From positions 71,523-135,522 of the forward strand of contig DATLKN010000031.1 of NCBI GenBank assembly GCA_035538335.1: a stretch of 64,000 nucleotides of DNA, in the 5' to 3' direction. How positions within the stretch are numbered: the first letter of the stretch is position 1; each line of letters starts with the position of its first letter. Under the pieces are notes generated by a model. The model was not told the DNA's origin. It searched no databases and saw only the letters and a program-made list of their open reading frames with translations. Shown piece by piece: positions 22,887-31,328 of this stretch. Source of the DNA: AP-15 sp035538335 (GTDB lineage Bacteria; Pseudomonadota; Alphaproteobacteria; ATCC43930; CGMCC-115725). Made by a program: the position numbers and the translations under genes.

Positions 22887-23306
22887 ATGAAGCATCTCTT
22901 GAACGGCGTTGCGGTCGCCGGCGCGCTCGCGCTCGCGGCGCCGGTATGGGCGCAGACCAACCCGCCCGCCTCGGCGCCGCCGGCGGCTCAGAGCGCCCCG
23001 GCGGCACCCGCGCCGTCGGCGGCTCCCCCGCCGGCCGCGGCGCCTGCAGCTCCCGCGCCCTCCGCGGCCGCCCCGCCGCCGGCCGCCCCGCCGGCTCCGG
23101 CGACGACTTCGGCAGCGCCCCCGAAACCGATGCCAAAGAAGATGGTGATGCACAAGAAGATGATGATGCGCAAAAGGATGGTCATGCGCCGTCCGCCGCG
23201 GCGCGCCGTCGCCGCCGGCGATCGCATCACCGAGCAGCTGAACCGCGAAGAATTGGCGCGGATCAACTCGGGCAACACGAGCGCTCCGCCACCGACCAAG
23301 CCATAG
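22887..23306 (+). CDS. Secreted Pro/Ala-rich protein with a Met/Lys/Arg-rich segment
   Basis: A 139-residue exported protein of no family I recognise. Signal peptide MKHLLNGVAVAGALALAAP ends near VWAQ. About residues 24-80 are low-complexity Pro/Ala/Ser repeats. Residues about 82-106 then form an unusual Met- and Lys/Arg-rich run (MPKKMVMHKKMMMRKRMVMR), followed by a charged tail DRITEQLNREELARINSG. The methionine run suggests copper(I) or silver binding or a membrane- or nucleic-acid-contacting patch, but this is inference. A start is chosen at ATG 22887 with AGAGG upstream. A strong bidirectional terminator follows 14 bp after the stop. Confidence 0.75.
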   Translation: MKHLLNGVAVAGALALAAPVWAQTNPPASAPPAAQSAPAAPAPSAAPPPAAAPAAPAPSAAAPPPAAPPAPATTSAAPPKPMPKKMVMHKKMMMRKRMVMRRPPRRAVAAGDRITEQLNREELARINSGNTSAPPPTKP

Positions 23307-23320
23307 GCGCGGGAGCACGG

Positions 23321-23346
23321 AAAAGGGGGGCCGAAGCCCCCCTTTC
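23321..23346. terminator. Bidirectional rho-independent terminator
   Basis: Seven-base-pair stem GGGGGGC / GCCCCCC with a CGAA loop, AAAA on the left and TTTCTC on the right. It lies between convergent genes ending at 23306 (+) and 23377 (-) and can serve both. Confidence 0.85.
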
Positions 23347-23376
23347 TCGCATCCACGGCCGGCTGGATACGGCGCG

Positions 23377-23979
23377 TCAGTCGCCGATCAGCAGCCGCCG
23401 CTGCTGTGCGACCTTGTCCATCTCGGACAACAGCTCGTGCAATGCGCGATCGGCGACGTACGCCATCTTCGCGAAGGCACGCAGAAAGCTGTCGCTGCGC
23501 GGCAGCTGGAACAGCGTCTCGTCGCCATCTTTCGCCGTCGCCGCGCTGACCAGCACGACATTGTCGAACGGCTGCAGGACGAGTTCGCCGAGCGCCTTGC
23601 CCGGGCCGGTCACATATTCGACGACGCGGCAGCGCCCGCCGTTGCGCGACTCCGCCACGATCGTCATGCGATAGGCGGCGCGCGTCGTCGCCGCCTCAAT
23701 CAGCGCGCGGGCGAAGGGGCGCAGAAAGCTCTCGTCGAAGCCGAGCAGCGCCGTCGGGCCGTCGTCGTTCGCCGAAGAGCGCATTTCGAGCGTCGCCCAC
23801 AGCGACGCGCGGCCGCGGAAATAATCGGCCGAGGCGAGATCGAGATTGATCGAGTCGATCGGCATCGGCGGCAGCACCGAACGAGCCGACAGGAAAGCAA
23901 AGCACGCCGTCTCGCGACGCAGCGAGATGTTGGTCGTCGCTTCGAGATTGCGGTCGGTGATCGCGGGTGTGTCAGCCAT
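23377..23979 (-). CDS. Hypothetical protein, 200 aa
   Basis: I do not recognise a family. The protein is soluble with no signal peptide or membrane helix. The sequence alternates hydrophobic strands and helices: a central segment ALLGFDESFLRPFARALIEA, TRAAYRMTIVAESRNGGRCR, VVEYVTGPGKALGELVLQPF and a C-terminal helix ALHELLSEMDKVAQQRRLL. The strand-helix pattern could fit a PAS-like sensory fold as found in many short alphaproteobacterial proteins, but the match is too weak to name it. ATG 23979 has GAGG nine bases upstream. Codon use is like its neighbours, so the gene is probably real. Confidence 0.7.
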   Translation of the reverse strand: MADTPAITDRNLEATTNISLRRETACFAFLSARSVLPPMPIDSINLDLASADYFRGRASLWATLEMRSSANDDGPTALLGFDESFLRPFARALIEAATTRAAYRMTIVAESRNGGRCRVVEYVTGPGKALGELVLQPFDNVVLVSAATAKDGDETLFQLPRSDSFLRAFAKMAYVADRALHELLSEMDKVAQQRRLLIGD

Positions 23980-24125
23980 GACAGAGCCTCGTCATCGAAG
24001 TGAGGCGCGGGACGACCGTCTCGCGTTGCCGTCGCTCTATTCTCGAACCGGAGAGCCCCCTCGCCCCACCCTTCAGATAAACTGAGCTTGCCCCCGCTGT
24101 CAAAGCGCTTCGCGAGGCACCCGGT

Positions 24126-24893
24126 TTATGCGGCCTTTGGCCGCGAGTATAAGGTGTGTTTCCTGCCGCTCTCGCGGCGTGCGAGCATGCCGTCGCTTCC
24201 TGCCGCTGGCTGCCTGCCGGCCGGCGAGGGAAGCAACCCGTGCAGCGCCGTTTCGCCGAGCGCGCGCCATTGCGGCGGCGGGGCGCTGAAGGAGAAGCCC
24301 GCGCAAAGATCTAGCGAGGCGGCCAGGATGTGTGGCGGCAGCGGCCGGCGTCGGAGCAGCGCCTCGACGATCCGCGGCCGCAGCGGCGGCGTCGCGACGA
24401 GCCGCCACAGCTGCTCTTCGCCGATCGCCGCGCCGCGGTTGCGCAGCAGCGTGAGCATCAACGCTTCGTCACCGGTCGCCAGCAGCATGCCGCAGATCGG
24501 CTCGGCGATCTGGAAGCGGCGCGCCAGCGCGAAGCGATGCGCCGCCGAGCGAACTTCGAGGATCTGCAGCAGATCGCTTTCCTCGAAAAGCGGCGAATGC
24601 TCAATCAGCGGCGCCGCCACTTCGGCCTGGTCGGCGGCAAAGGCGAGAAGCGTCTCGCGCGACAAGACTTCGGCGCGCTTCAGGCTTTCCGCGAGAACCC
24701 GGCGCACCAGAATTTCTTCGTCGAATGCGGTCAAGCGAAAGAACTGCTCGGCGAGCGCGCGCTCGGCGGTGGACAACGCACCCGTGCAAAAAATCTCGCC
24801 GAGCCGCTCCGCCGCCTTGGCGCGGCATTTCCAGCTCGACTCTTCGATCAGTTGCCGGCCGAGTTCGGTGAGGCTCCCGTCGTCGCGCGTCAC
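24126..24893 (-). CDS. DUF2336 domain protein (HEAT-like helical repeats)
   Basis: A 255-residue all-helical protein of the alphaproteobacterial DUF2336 family. The repeats are visible as FDEEILVRRVLAESLKRAEV, LLAFAADQAEVAAPLIEHSP and LFEESDLLQILEVRSAAHRF, the last matching the typical 'PLIEHSPxLxExDLLxIL' signature. Family members are of unknown role, often near motility or regulatory genes. Translation likely starts with GTG 24893 after AGAGGTG. The last ~30 residues lose the helical pattern and run through a GCGGCCTTTGGCCGC palindrome near the stop, so the natural C-terminus may have been altered. Confidence 0.8.
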   Translation of the reverse strand: MTRDDGSLTELGRQLIEESSWKCRAKAAERLGEIFCTGALSTAERALAEQFFRLTAFDEEILVRRVLAESLKRAEVLSRETLLAFAADQAEVAAPLIEHSPLFEESDLLQILEVRSAAHRFALARRFQIAEPICGMLLATGDEALMLTLLRNRGAAIGEEQLWRLVATPPLRPRIVEALLRRRPLPPHILAASLDLCAGFSFSAPPPQWRALGETALHGLLPSPAGRQPAAGSDGMLARRESGRKHTLYSRPKAA

Positions 24894-24986
24894 GGCACCT
24901 CTCTCGCAGGGCTCGCTCGAGCCACCGGCGAAACCTTTGCAAAACCTTTATTAACGAGGGGTTAACACGGGGCCGCGTGGAGGGGG

Positions 24987-26852
24987 TCATTGTTGTGCGT
25001 TGCGGTCGAGCGCCTCCTCGGCGGCGAGCCAGTCGCGCTCGGCTGCTTCGATCAGGCGGTCGAGCTCAGCGCGCCGCTTGAGCGCAGCGGCTGTCTCTTG
25101 CCGGAAGGCCGCCTGCGGCGCCGAGAGCGCCCGGTCGAGGGCGTCGCGCTCGACCGCGAGCCGGGCGAGCGTTTCCTCGGCATGCCGCGAGCGGAGCCGC
25201 AGCGGTTCGAGGGCACGCCGGCGTTCGGCGTCGCGCCGGCGTTCGGCGCGACGCCCTTCGCCCGCCGCGGGCCCGCCGCCGTCGCCTGCTGCGCTGTCGA
25301 GGACGAGGGCGCGGTAATCGTCGAGATCGCCCGCAAAGGGCCGCACCGTGCCGTCGGCGACGAGCCAAAGTCGGTCGGCGACCAGCTCGACGAGATGGCG
25401 GTCGTGGCTGACCAGCACAACCGCCCCGGGGAACTCATTGAGCGCCGCGACCAGCGCCTCGCGCGCTTCGAGATCGAGATGGTTGGTCGGCTCGTCGAGG
25501 ACGAGAAGGGCGGGCGCATCGACGCTGACGAGGGCAAGGTTGAGCCGCGCCCGCTCGCCGCCCGACAGATCGGCGACCGGCAGAAACGCCTTGTCGGCGC
25601 CGAAGCCGAAACCACCGAGCCGGGTGCGCACGCGCTCGGGCGGGCTCTGCGGCATCAGCGCCGCGAGGTGGTCGAAGGCGGATCGATCGACGCGCAGCTC
25701 CTCGATCTGGTGCTGGGCAAAATAACCGCAGGCGAGCTTTGGCGCCCGCCTCATCTCGCCCGACATCGCGTCGAGCCGGCCGGCGATGAGGCGCGCCAGC
25801 GTCGTCTTGCCGTTGCCGTTGGCGCCGACCAGCGCGATGCGGTCGTCGGGATCGAGCCGCAGATCGAGCCGCGACAGAACGGGTTTTCCCGACAGATACC
25901 CGACGCTCGCCTGGTCGAAGCTAATCAGCGGCGGCGCCAGGCAAGGCGGGTCGGGGAAGCGGATCGTCGGCGGCGGTTCCTCCTCGGCGAGCGCGACCGG
26001 CTGCAATCGCGCCAGCGCCTTCAGCCGGCTCTGCGCCTGCCGCGCCTTCGAGGCCTTGGCGCGGAACCGGTCGATGAAGGTTTGCAGCCGCTCGCGCTCG
26101 GCCACCTGCCGCCGGGCGAGGCTCGCCGCCAGCGCCCTGGCTTCCTGCCGCGCGCGCACAAAGGCGTCGAAGCCGCCGGCATAGAGGGTCAGCTTGCCGC
26201 GCTCCAGATGCAGCGTCGTCGTCGCGACGGCATTGAGAAACCGCCGGTCGTGGCTGACGAGAACAAGGGTGCGCGGGTAGACCCGCAGATGCCGTTCGAG
26301 CCAGATCGCCGCCTCGAGGTCGAGATGGTTGGTCGGCTCGTCGAGCAGCAACAGGTCGGGCTCGGCGAAAAGGACGGCGGCGAGCGCGACCCGCATCCGC
26401 CAGCCCCCGGAAAGATCGTCGAGCCGGGCCTGCTGCATCGCTTCGCCGAGCCCAAGTCCGGCCAACAGCCGCGCCGCCCGTGCCGGTGCGGCGGCGGCGC
26501 CGATCTCGAAGAGCCGTGCCTCGATCTCGGCGAGCCGCAGCGGCGCCGCTTCCCGCCCGCGCTCCTGCAACAGCGCGGCGCGCTCGGTGTCGGCGGCGAG
26601 CACGGTGGCGCGCGGCGTCGCGGCGCCGCTGGGCGCCTCCTGCGCAAGAAAGCCGATACGGCAATGCCGCGGCAGCTCGATGTCGCCAGCGTCCGGCTCG
26701 CGCGCGCCGCGGACGAGGTCGATGAGTGTTGATTTGCCGGTCCCGTTGCGCCCGACGAGACCGACCTTGGCACCCGCCGGGATCTGCGCATTCGCCGCGT
26801 CGAGCAGCGTGCGCCCGCCGATGCGGTAGGTGAGGTTCGCAATGGTCAGCAT
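24987..26852 (-). CDS. ABC-F family ATPase (soluble, tandem ATP-binding domains)
   Basis: A 621-residue soluble ABC-F protein, the class that acts on ribosomes (EttA/Uup/YheS-like) rather than in transport. Domain 1 has Walker A GRNGTGKS (about 33-40), signature LSGGW and Walker B LLLLDEPTNHLD. A basic linker (YAGGFDAFVRARQEARALAA, AERERLQTFIDRFRAKASKA) matches the P-site tRNA-interaction motif region. Domain 2 has GANGNGKT, LSGGERARLNLAL and LVLDEPTNHLDLEAREALV. The C-terminal tail is a charged coiled coil (AERRRDAERRRALEPLRLRS), as in Uup/YheS. No transmembrane segments. Which subfamily is not certain. Confidence 0.92.
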   Translation of the reverse strand: MLTIANLTYRIGGRTLLDAANAQIPAGAKVGLVGRNGTGKSTLIDLVRGAREPDAGDIELPRHCRIGFLAQEAPSGAATPRATVLAADTERAALLQERGREAAPLRLAEIEARLFEIGAAAAPARAARLLAGLGLGEAMQQARLDDLSGGWRMRVALAAVLFAEPDLLLLDEPTNHLDLEAAIWLERHLRVYPRTLVLVSHDRRFLNAVATTTLHLERGKLTLYAGGFDAFVRARQEARALAASLARRQVAERERLQTFIDRFRAKASKARQAQSRLKALARLQPVALAEEEPPPTIRFPDPPCLAPPLISFDQASVGYLSGKPVLSRLDLRLDPDDRIALVGANGNGKTTLARLIAGRLDAMSGEMRRAPKLACGYFAQHQIEELRVDRSAFDHLAALMPQSPPERVRTRLGGFGFGADKAFLPVADLSGGERARLNLALVSVDAPALLVLDEPTNHLDLEAREALVAALNEFPGAVVLVSHDRHLVELVADRLWLVADGTVRPFAGDLDDYRALVLDSAAGDGGGPAAGEGRRAERRRDAERRRALEPLRLRSRHAEETLARLAVERDALDRALSAPQAAFRQETAAALKRRAELDRLIEAAERDWLAAEEALDRNAQQ

Positions 26853-26874
26853 TCGGGGGTCGCAGGGATCGGCG

Positions 26875-26990
26875 ATGTGCGTGCTTCGAGGGCTTGCCGC
26901 GCAAGCCGCCTCAGGATGCAGATCTCCTTGCTGCCATCAACAACAACCTCATGGTGAGCGCGCATAGCGCGCGTCTCGAACCACGCACGA
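26875..26990. repeat. Palindromic repeat, family E, between ABC-F and acyl-CoA dehydrogenase genes
   Basis: GTGCGTGCTTCGAGGGCTTG, CCGCGCAAGCCGCCTCAGGA, then further right AACCTCATGGTGAGCGCGCA and TAGCGCGCGTCTCGAACCAC. The alternation of CTTCGAG..CCTCAGGATG and CCTCATGGTGAG..TCTCGAA resembles a repeat type common between genes of alphaproteobacteria. It occupies most of the 159-bp gap. Confidence 0.6.
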
Positions 26991-27011
26991 ACACCATGCG
27001 GCATCGAGCTG

Positions 27012-28196
27012 TCAGTTCGCGCCGCCTTGCCGCAACAGGCGCTGCGCGAGGCTCCAGCGGTGCACCTCGGACGGCCCGTCATAGATGCGGAACGGCCGCA
27101 CCTCGCGAAACAGCCGCGCGACGATCGTGTCGCCGGTGACGCCGAGCCCGCCCAGGACCTGCACGCAGCGGTCGACAACGCGCCAGATCGCCTCGGAGCA
27201 GACGATCTTGGCGATGCTCGACTCGCGGTTGGCACGCTGCCCTTGATCGAGCAGCCACGCGGTGTGCCAGATGACGAGCCGGCTCGTATGGATGTCTATC
27301 TCGTTGTCGGCGAGCATGAAGCCGACCCCTTCATGCTCGCCGATCGGCTTGCCGAAGGCGGTGCGCCGGCGCGCGTAGCCGCAGGCGATGTCGTGCGCCC
27401 GGCGGGCGGCGCCGAGCCACCGCATGCAATGCGTCAGGCGCGCCGGGGCGAGCCGCACCTGGGCATAGCGAAAGCCTTCGCCGATGCGGCCCAGGACGTC
27501 GCTCTCGTGCACCCGCAGGCCTGAGAAGCGCACCACCGCATGGCCGCCGGCGAAGGCTTCGTCGAGGCTGTCGAGCACCCGCTCGACGGCGATGCCGGGC
27601 GCCTCCATCGGGGTGAGGAACATCGTCGCCCCGGCCGGGCCGCCCGCGTCGCTCTCGTTGCGCGCCATGACGATGCCAAGGGAGGCGCCGACCGCCCCGG
27701 TGATTAGCCATTTGAGCCCGTCGATGACGAAGTATTCGCCGTCGCGGCGGGCAGTCGTGGCGAGCAGCGAGGGGTCGGCGCCGGCGCCGGGCGCCGGCTC
27801 CGTCATCGCGAAGCAGGAGCGGATCTCACCCGCCGCGAGCGGCCGCAGCCAGCGCTCTTTGTGGCGCTCTTCGGCAATCTTTTCGAGCATGTGCATGTTG
27901 GCTTCGTCGGGCGCGAAGCAGTTGAGCGCGACGGGCCCGAGCGGCGAATAGCCGGCCGCCTCGAAGACCACCGCCTGGGCGCGGTGATCGAGCCCGAGCC
28001 CGCCCCATTCGCGCGACACATGCGGCGTGAGCAGCCCCGCCTCGCGGCCGAGCGCGACGAGTTCGCGCCGCAATTCCTCGGAGGGGCCGTGCGCGCCCTG
28101 CCGCGGATCGCTCTCATAGGGCAGGATCCGCTGCCGCACGAAACTCTCGGTGCGCTCCTGCAAGGCGCGCAGATCGTCGGAGAGGGAAAAGTCCAT
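27012..28196 (-). CDS. Acyl-CoA dehydrogenase family protein
   Basis: A 394-residue flavoenzyme that introduces the alpha-beta double bond into an acyl-CoA thioester, passing electrons to ETF. Family signs are MDFSLSDDLRALQERTESFV, GLTPHVSREWGGLGLDHRAQ-type entry region (LLTPHVSREWGGLGLDHRA), CFAMTEPAPGAGADPSLLAT holding the FAD/substrate loop, GLKWLITGAVGA, and the FAD-binding C-terminus QVLGGLGVTGDTIVARLFRE. Length is standard. It is followed after 2 bp by the EamA gene end upstream on the same strand, so it is downstream of that transporter and likely cotranscribed. Chain-length specificity is unknown. Confidence 0.92.
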   Translation of the reverse strand: MDFSLSDDLRALQERTESFVRQRILPYESDPRQGAHGPSEELRRELVALGREAGLLTPHVSREWGGLGLDHRAQAVVFEAAGYSPLGPVALNCFAPDEANMHMLEKIAEERHKERWLRPLAAGEIRSCFAMTEPAPGAGADPSLLATTARRDGEYFVIDGLKWLITGAVGASLGIVMARNESDAGGPAGATMFLTPMEAPGIAVERVLDSLDEAFAGGHAVVRFSGLRVHESDVLGRIGEGFRYAQVRLAPARLTHCMRWLGAARRAHDIACGYARRRTAFGKPIGEHEGVGFMLADNEIDIHTSRLVIWHTAWLLDQGQRANRESSIAKIVCSEAIWRVVDRCVQVLGGLGVTGDTIVARLFREVRPFRIYDGPSEVHRWSLAQRLLRQGGAN

Positions 28197-28198
28197 GG

Positions 28199-29074
28199 CT
28201 AGGTTCTCCGGAATGCCGGCGGGCCGGCGCGGCGGGCCCGCTCGCGCAGCGCGATGTAGAGCCCCGAGGCGATGATGACCGCCGCCCCGGTCCAGGTCCA
28301 GGAATCAGGGAATTGAGCGAAGATCAGCCAGCCGAGGCTCGCCGTGCCGATCAGCTCGACATACCCCAGCGGCGCGATGACGGCGGCCGGGCCCTGCTGA
28401 AAGGCGCGGATGATCAGGTAGTGCCCCATGCCGCCAAAGCAGCCGATCGCGAGAAACAGCGCGAGGTCGGTGAGGTTCTTTGGCACGACGAAGACGAAGG
28501 GCAACACGAAGCTCGTCGCGAGCGAGCCCAGCAGGGCGGCGAAAATGATGCCGGTCGCGGCGTTGTCATAGGCGGCGATCCAGCGCGTCGCGATCTGGTA
28601 CAGCGCATAACAAACCGAGGAGACGAGGAGCAGCAGTACGGCGAGGTTCTCGAAACCGCTGCCCGGCCGGATGATCAGGAGGGCCCCGAGAAAGCCGACG
28701 ACGACTGCGCTCCAGCGGCGCGGGCCCACGCTCTCGCCGAGCAGGGGCACCGACAGCGCGGTGACGATCAGGGGCGAGGTGAAGCCGATCGCCGAGGCGG
28801 TGGCGAGCGGCACATGCCCGATCGCAGTGACGAAGACAATGTTCGAAAGCAGCATCAAGAGCGAGCGGCCGATCTGCACCGCCGGCCGCCGGGTGCGGAA
28901 GAGCCGCCGGCCGTAGCGCGGCAGGAACACCGCCAGCATGATCGCGAGGTGCCCCGTGAACCGCGCCCAGACGATCTCCATGACCGGGTAATGCGGGGCC
29001 AGCAGTTTGACCCCGGCATTCAAGAACGGGAACATCGAGACGCCGGCGCACATTAGCAGGACGCCGCGCAGCAC
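28199..29074 (-). CDS. EamA/DMT-superfamily transporter
   Basis: A 291-residue inner-membrane protein with ten hydrophobic segments in two EamA halves: first half FPFLNAGVKLLAPHYPVMEI through LLSNIVFVTAIGHVPLATAS, second half LLLLVSSVCYALYQIATRWI through ASGLYIALRERARR. Conserved SAIGFTSPLIVTALSVPLLG and YVELIGTASLGWLIFAQ motifs mark the drug/metabolite exporters. GTG 29074 was chosen because it precedes the first helix by enough charged residues; ATG 29053 is the alternative, and the frame continues much further upstream without credible starts. Same strand and just downstream of the aldolase gene. Substrate unknown. Confidence 0.85.
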   Translation of the reverse strand: MLRGVLLMCAGVSMFPFLNAGVKLLAPHYPVMEIVWARFTGHLAIMLAVFLPRYGRRLFRTRRPAVQIGRSLLMLLSNIVFVTAIGHVPLATASAIGFTSPLIVTALSVPLLGESVGPRRWSAVVVGFLGALLIIRPGSGFENLAVLLLLVSSVCYALYQIATRWIAAYDNAATGIIFAALLGSLATSFVLPFVFVVPKNLTDLALFLAIGCFGGMGHYLIIRAFQQGPAAVIAPLGYVELIGTASLGWLIFAQFPDSWTWTGAAVIIASGLYIALRERARRAGPPAFRRT

Positions 29075-29130
29075 GTCCGGCCGGCGGCGCCTCCCGAGGC
29101 CCGCGGCGCGGGCCGGCGATTTGACCGTGC

Positions 29131-29919
29131 TCAGAGCAGGGCGCGCATCGCCTTCGCGCATTCCCTGGCGCCGCTCGCCATGAAGCCGAGGTCGCTGCCG
29201 GTCAACAGATACCGCATGCCCATGCCGATATAGCGGCGCATCAGCTCGGGCTCGTAGACGCCGCCCATGCCGGGGTGCTTGCCCTGCGCCCGGCAGGCCG
29301 CGATGACGGTGCGGTAGGCTTCGACGATCCGCTCGTGGCCGAGCTGGCCGGGTATGCCCATCTCGATCGACAGATCGCTGGTACCGATCAAGAGCGAATC
29401 GATGCCGGGCACGGCGGCGATCTTTTCGGCGTTCGCGATCGCCTGCGGCGTCTCCAGCATGACGGTCAGAAAGGTTGCTGCGTTGATGGCGGCGCAGGTC
29501 TCGCCCATCGAAATCGTGGCGTACCCCAGATGCGGCAGCCCGCCCGCGATCGAGCGCTGCCCGACGGGCGGATAGCGCATATGCCGCACGATCGCTTGTG
29601 CCTCCTCGGGGGTGTCGACATGCGGCATCACGATGCCGAGCGCGCCACCGTCGAGCGCCCGCGTCGCCAGCCAATATTGCCGCGCCGGCACCCGCACAAA
29701 GGGCGCGATGCCGACCGCCAATGCGGCGACCGAGATCTGCACCGCGGTGTCGAGGTCCATCGAATTGTGCTCGAGGTCGAGAAACAGCCAGTCGTAGCCG
29801 GCGGCCTTCATGATGCTGGCGATGTCGACGGTGCGCGACTGCCGGATGCCGATGCCGAGCGCCAGCTCTTCGGGCTTGGCGAGGCGTTCGCGGACGGCGT
29901 TGGTGAGGCTTGCGGGCAA
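29131..29919 (-). CDS. HpcH/HpaI family aldolase
   Basis: A 262-residue class II pyruvate-dependent aldolase of the HpaI/GarL type, which cleaves 2-oxo-4-hydroxy acids to pyruvate plus an aldehyde. Motifs: YDWLFLDLEHNSMDLDTAVQ near residue 44, PFVRVPARQYWLATRALDGG, GALGIVMPHVDTPEEAQAIV, then MLETPQAIANAEKIAAVPGI with the metal-binding Glu and SDLSIEMGIPGQ with the metal-binding Asp. Start is a TTG (29919) with AGGAGAG six bases before it. The following EamA transporter may move the substrate. Exact substrate not readable. Confidence 0.9.
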   Translation of the reverse strand: MPASLTNAVRERLAKPEELALGIGIRQSRTVDIASIMKAAGYDWLFLDLEHNSMDLDTAVQISVAALAVGIAPFVRVPARQYWLATRALDGGALGIVMPHVDTPEEAQAIVRHMRYPPVGQRSIAGGLPHLGYATISMGETCAAINAATFLTVMLETPQAIANAEKIAAVPGIDSLLIGTSDLSIEMGIPGQLGHERIVEAYRTVIAACRAQGKHPGMGGVYEPELMRRYIGMGMRYLLTGSDLGFMASGARECAKAMRALL

Positions 29920-29956
29920 GGGAGGCTCTCCTGTCGTTGAGGCGCGCAGCGCAGGC

Positions 29957-30044
29957 TGTCATTGCGAGCGAAGCGGCGCAATCCCGTTGCCGCCGTCGCC
30001 ACTCGAGCCGAGATTGCGTCGTCGCTGCGCGCCTCGCAATGACA
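29957..30044. repeat. Palindromic repeat, family B, third copy
   Basis: Begins TGTCATTGCGAGCGAAGCGG and ends GCGCGCCTCGCAATGACA, so the terminal inverted ends TGTCATTGCGAG / CTCGCAATGACA are perfect. It lies in the divergent intergenic region between the aldolase and the NADP-dependent oxidoreductase. Confidence 0.85.
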
Positions 30045-30104
30045 CCGTCGGTCGCGATCGGGTAACTTCGTCGCAGCGCGCGGTTCCTATCGGGAGGAGA
30101 ATCG

Positions 30105-31127
30105 ATGGCGGAGAAAAACCGGCAGGTGTTGCTGAAGCGGCGGCCGACGGGCAAGCCGGCCGCAGGCGATTTCGAGATCGCCGAGGCGCCGCTGCCCGAG
30201 CCGGGCGAGGGCGAGGTGCTGCTGCGCGGCATCTATCTGTCGCTCGACCCCTATATGCGCGGCCGGCTCTCCGCGGCGCGCTCCTACGCAAAGCCGGTCG
30301 AAATCGGCGCCGTTATCGAGGGGCGCGTCGTCGGCGAGGTGGCGGCTTCGCGCGACCCGCGCTTCCGCGAGGGCGATTATGCCTTCGGCGGCTACGGCTG
30401 GCAGCTCTACAGCACCGTCAAGGCCGACGGGCTGATCAAGCTCGACCCGGCCGAGGCGCCGATCTCGACGGCGCTCGGTATCCTCGGCATGCCGGGGCTG
30501 ACCGCCTATGTCGGGCTGAACGACATCGGCCAGCCGAAGGCGGGCGAAACCGTCGTCGTCTCCGCCGCCTCGGGGGCGGTCGGCGCGGTCGCGGGGCAGC
30601 TGGCAAAGCGTCTCGGCGTGCATGTCGTCGGCATCGCCGGCGGCGCCGACAAATGTCGCTATGTCGAAGGGGAGCTCGGCTTCGCGGCCTGCCTCGACCA
30701 CCGCGCGGCCGACCTCGGCGCGGCGCTCGACCGCGCCTGCCCCAAGGGCATCGATGTTTATTTCGAGAATGTCGGCGGCGCGGTGCAGCGCGCCGTCTTC
30801 CCGCGCCTCAACGATTTCGGCCGCATGGTGATGTGCGGCATGGTCTCGGAATACAACGACCGCGAGCCGCAACCCGGCCCCAATCTGATGACGGTCGTCC
30901 GGCGGCGGATCAAGATCCAAGGCTTCATCGTCGGCGACCGCTGGCAGCTCTACGGCGAGTATCGGGCGATGGCGGCGCCGCTCGTGCGCGCGGACGAACT
31001 CAAATACCGCGAGGATATCGTCGAGGGCCTCGATAGCGCGCCGCAGGCTTTCATCGGCCTCCTCGAAGGCCGCAATTTCGGCAAGCTCCTTATTCGCCTC
31101 GCCCCCGACCCGACGCGCTCGGGTTGA
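30105..31127 (+). CDS. NADP-dependent oxidoreductase, CurA/leukotriene-B4-dehydrogenase-like MDR
   Basis: A 340-residue zinc-free medium-chain reductase, acting on alpha-beta unsaturated ketones or aldehydes such as curcumin in the CurA branch. Signs: NRQVLLKRRPTGKPAAGDFE start, LSLDPYMRGRLSAARSYAKP, GMPGLTAYVGLNDIGQPKAG and the NADPH-binding AASGAVGAVAGQLAKRLGVH, with DVYFENVGGAVQRAVFPRL later. The Tyr in DPYMRGR and the absence of zinc-ligand cysteines fit the family. ATG 30105 follows GGGAGGAGAA. It stands alone after a repeat. Substrate is inferred at class level only. Confidence 0.92.
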   Translation: MAEKNRQVLLKRRPTGKPAAGDFEIAEAPLPEPGEGEVLLRGIYLSLDPYMRGRLSAARSYAKPVEIGAVIEGRVVGEVAASRDPRFREGDYAFGGYGWQLYSTVKADGLIKLDPAEAPISTALGILGMPGLTAYVGLNDIGQPKAGETVVVSAASGAVGAVAGQLAKRLGVHVVGIAGGADKCRYVEGELGFAACLDHRAADLGAALDRACPKGIDVYFENVGGAVQRAVFPRLNDFGRMVMCGMVSEYNDREPQPGPNLMTVVRRRIKIQGFIVGDRWQLYGEYRAMAAPLVRADELKYREDIVEGLDSAPQAFIGLLEGRNFGKLLIRLAPDPTRSG

Positions 31128-31138
31128 AAAATATTACT

Positions 31139-31202
31139 GTCATACCGGCGAAAGACGGTATCCAGGTCAGCAATGGGTCCCGACCTGCGTCGGGACGACG
31201 AT
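31139..31202. repeat. Palindromic repeat, family C (GTCATACCGGCGAAA type)
   Basis: GTCATACCGGCGAAAGACGG, then TATCCAGGTCAGCAATGGG and TCCCGACCTGCGTCGGGACG. Two small hairpins point the same way as in the copy at 38571-38633. Position is directly behind the MDR gene. The right neighbour (31220-31310) has a further GCCGCTAAGAAGCGGC hairpin. Confidence 0.6.
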
Positions 31203-31328
31203 GGCCATAACTTGGTCGATGAGCTGATCGTCTAACGCCGCTAAGAAGCGGCGCGTGACGCCCGCGAAGGCGTACCGTCAGCCTCGGCGAACCCCCCTCC
31301 CGCGGCCGCTGCACTGAGGCGCTCCTTC

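Noticed and set aside
28199..30232. A single 677-codon frame covering the EamA gene and beyond
   Set aside because: Only the C-terminal ~290 codons match a transporter; the rest overlaps the aldolase in another frame and contains a family B repeat. The real EamA gene starts near 29074.
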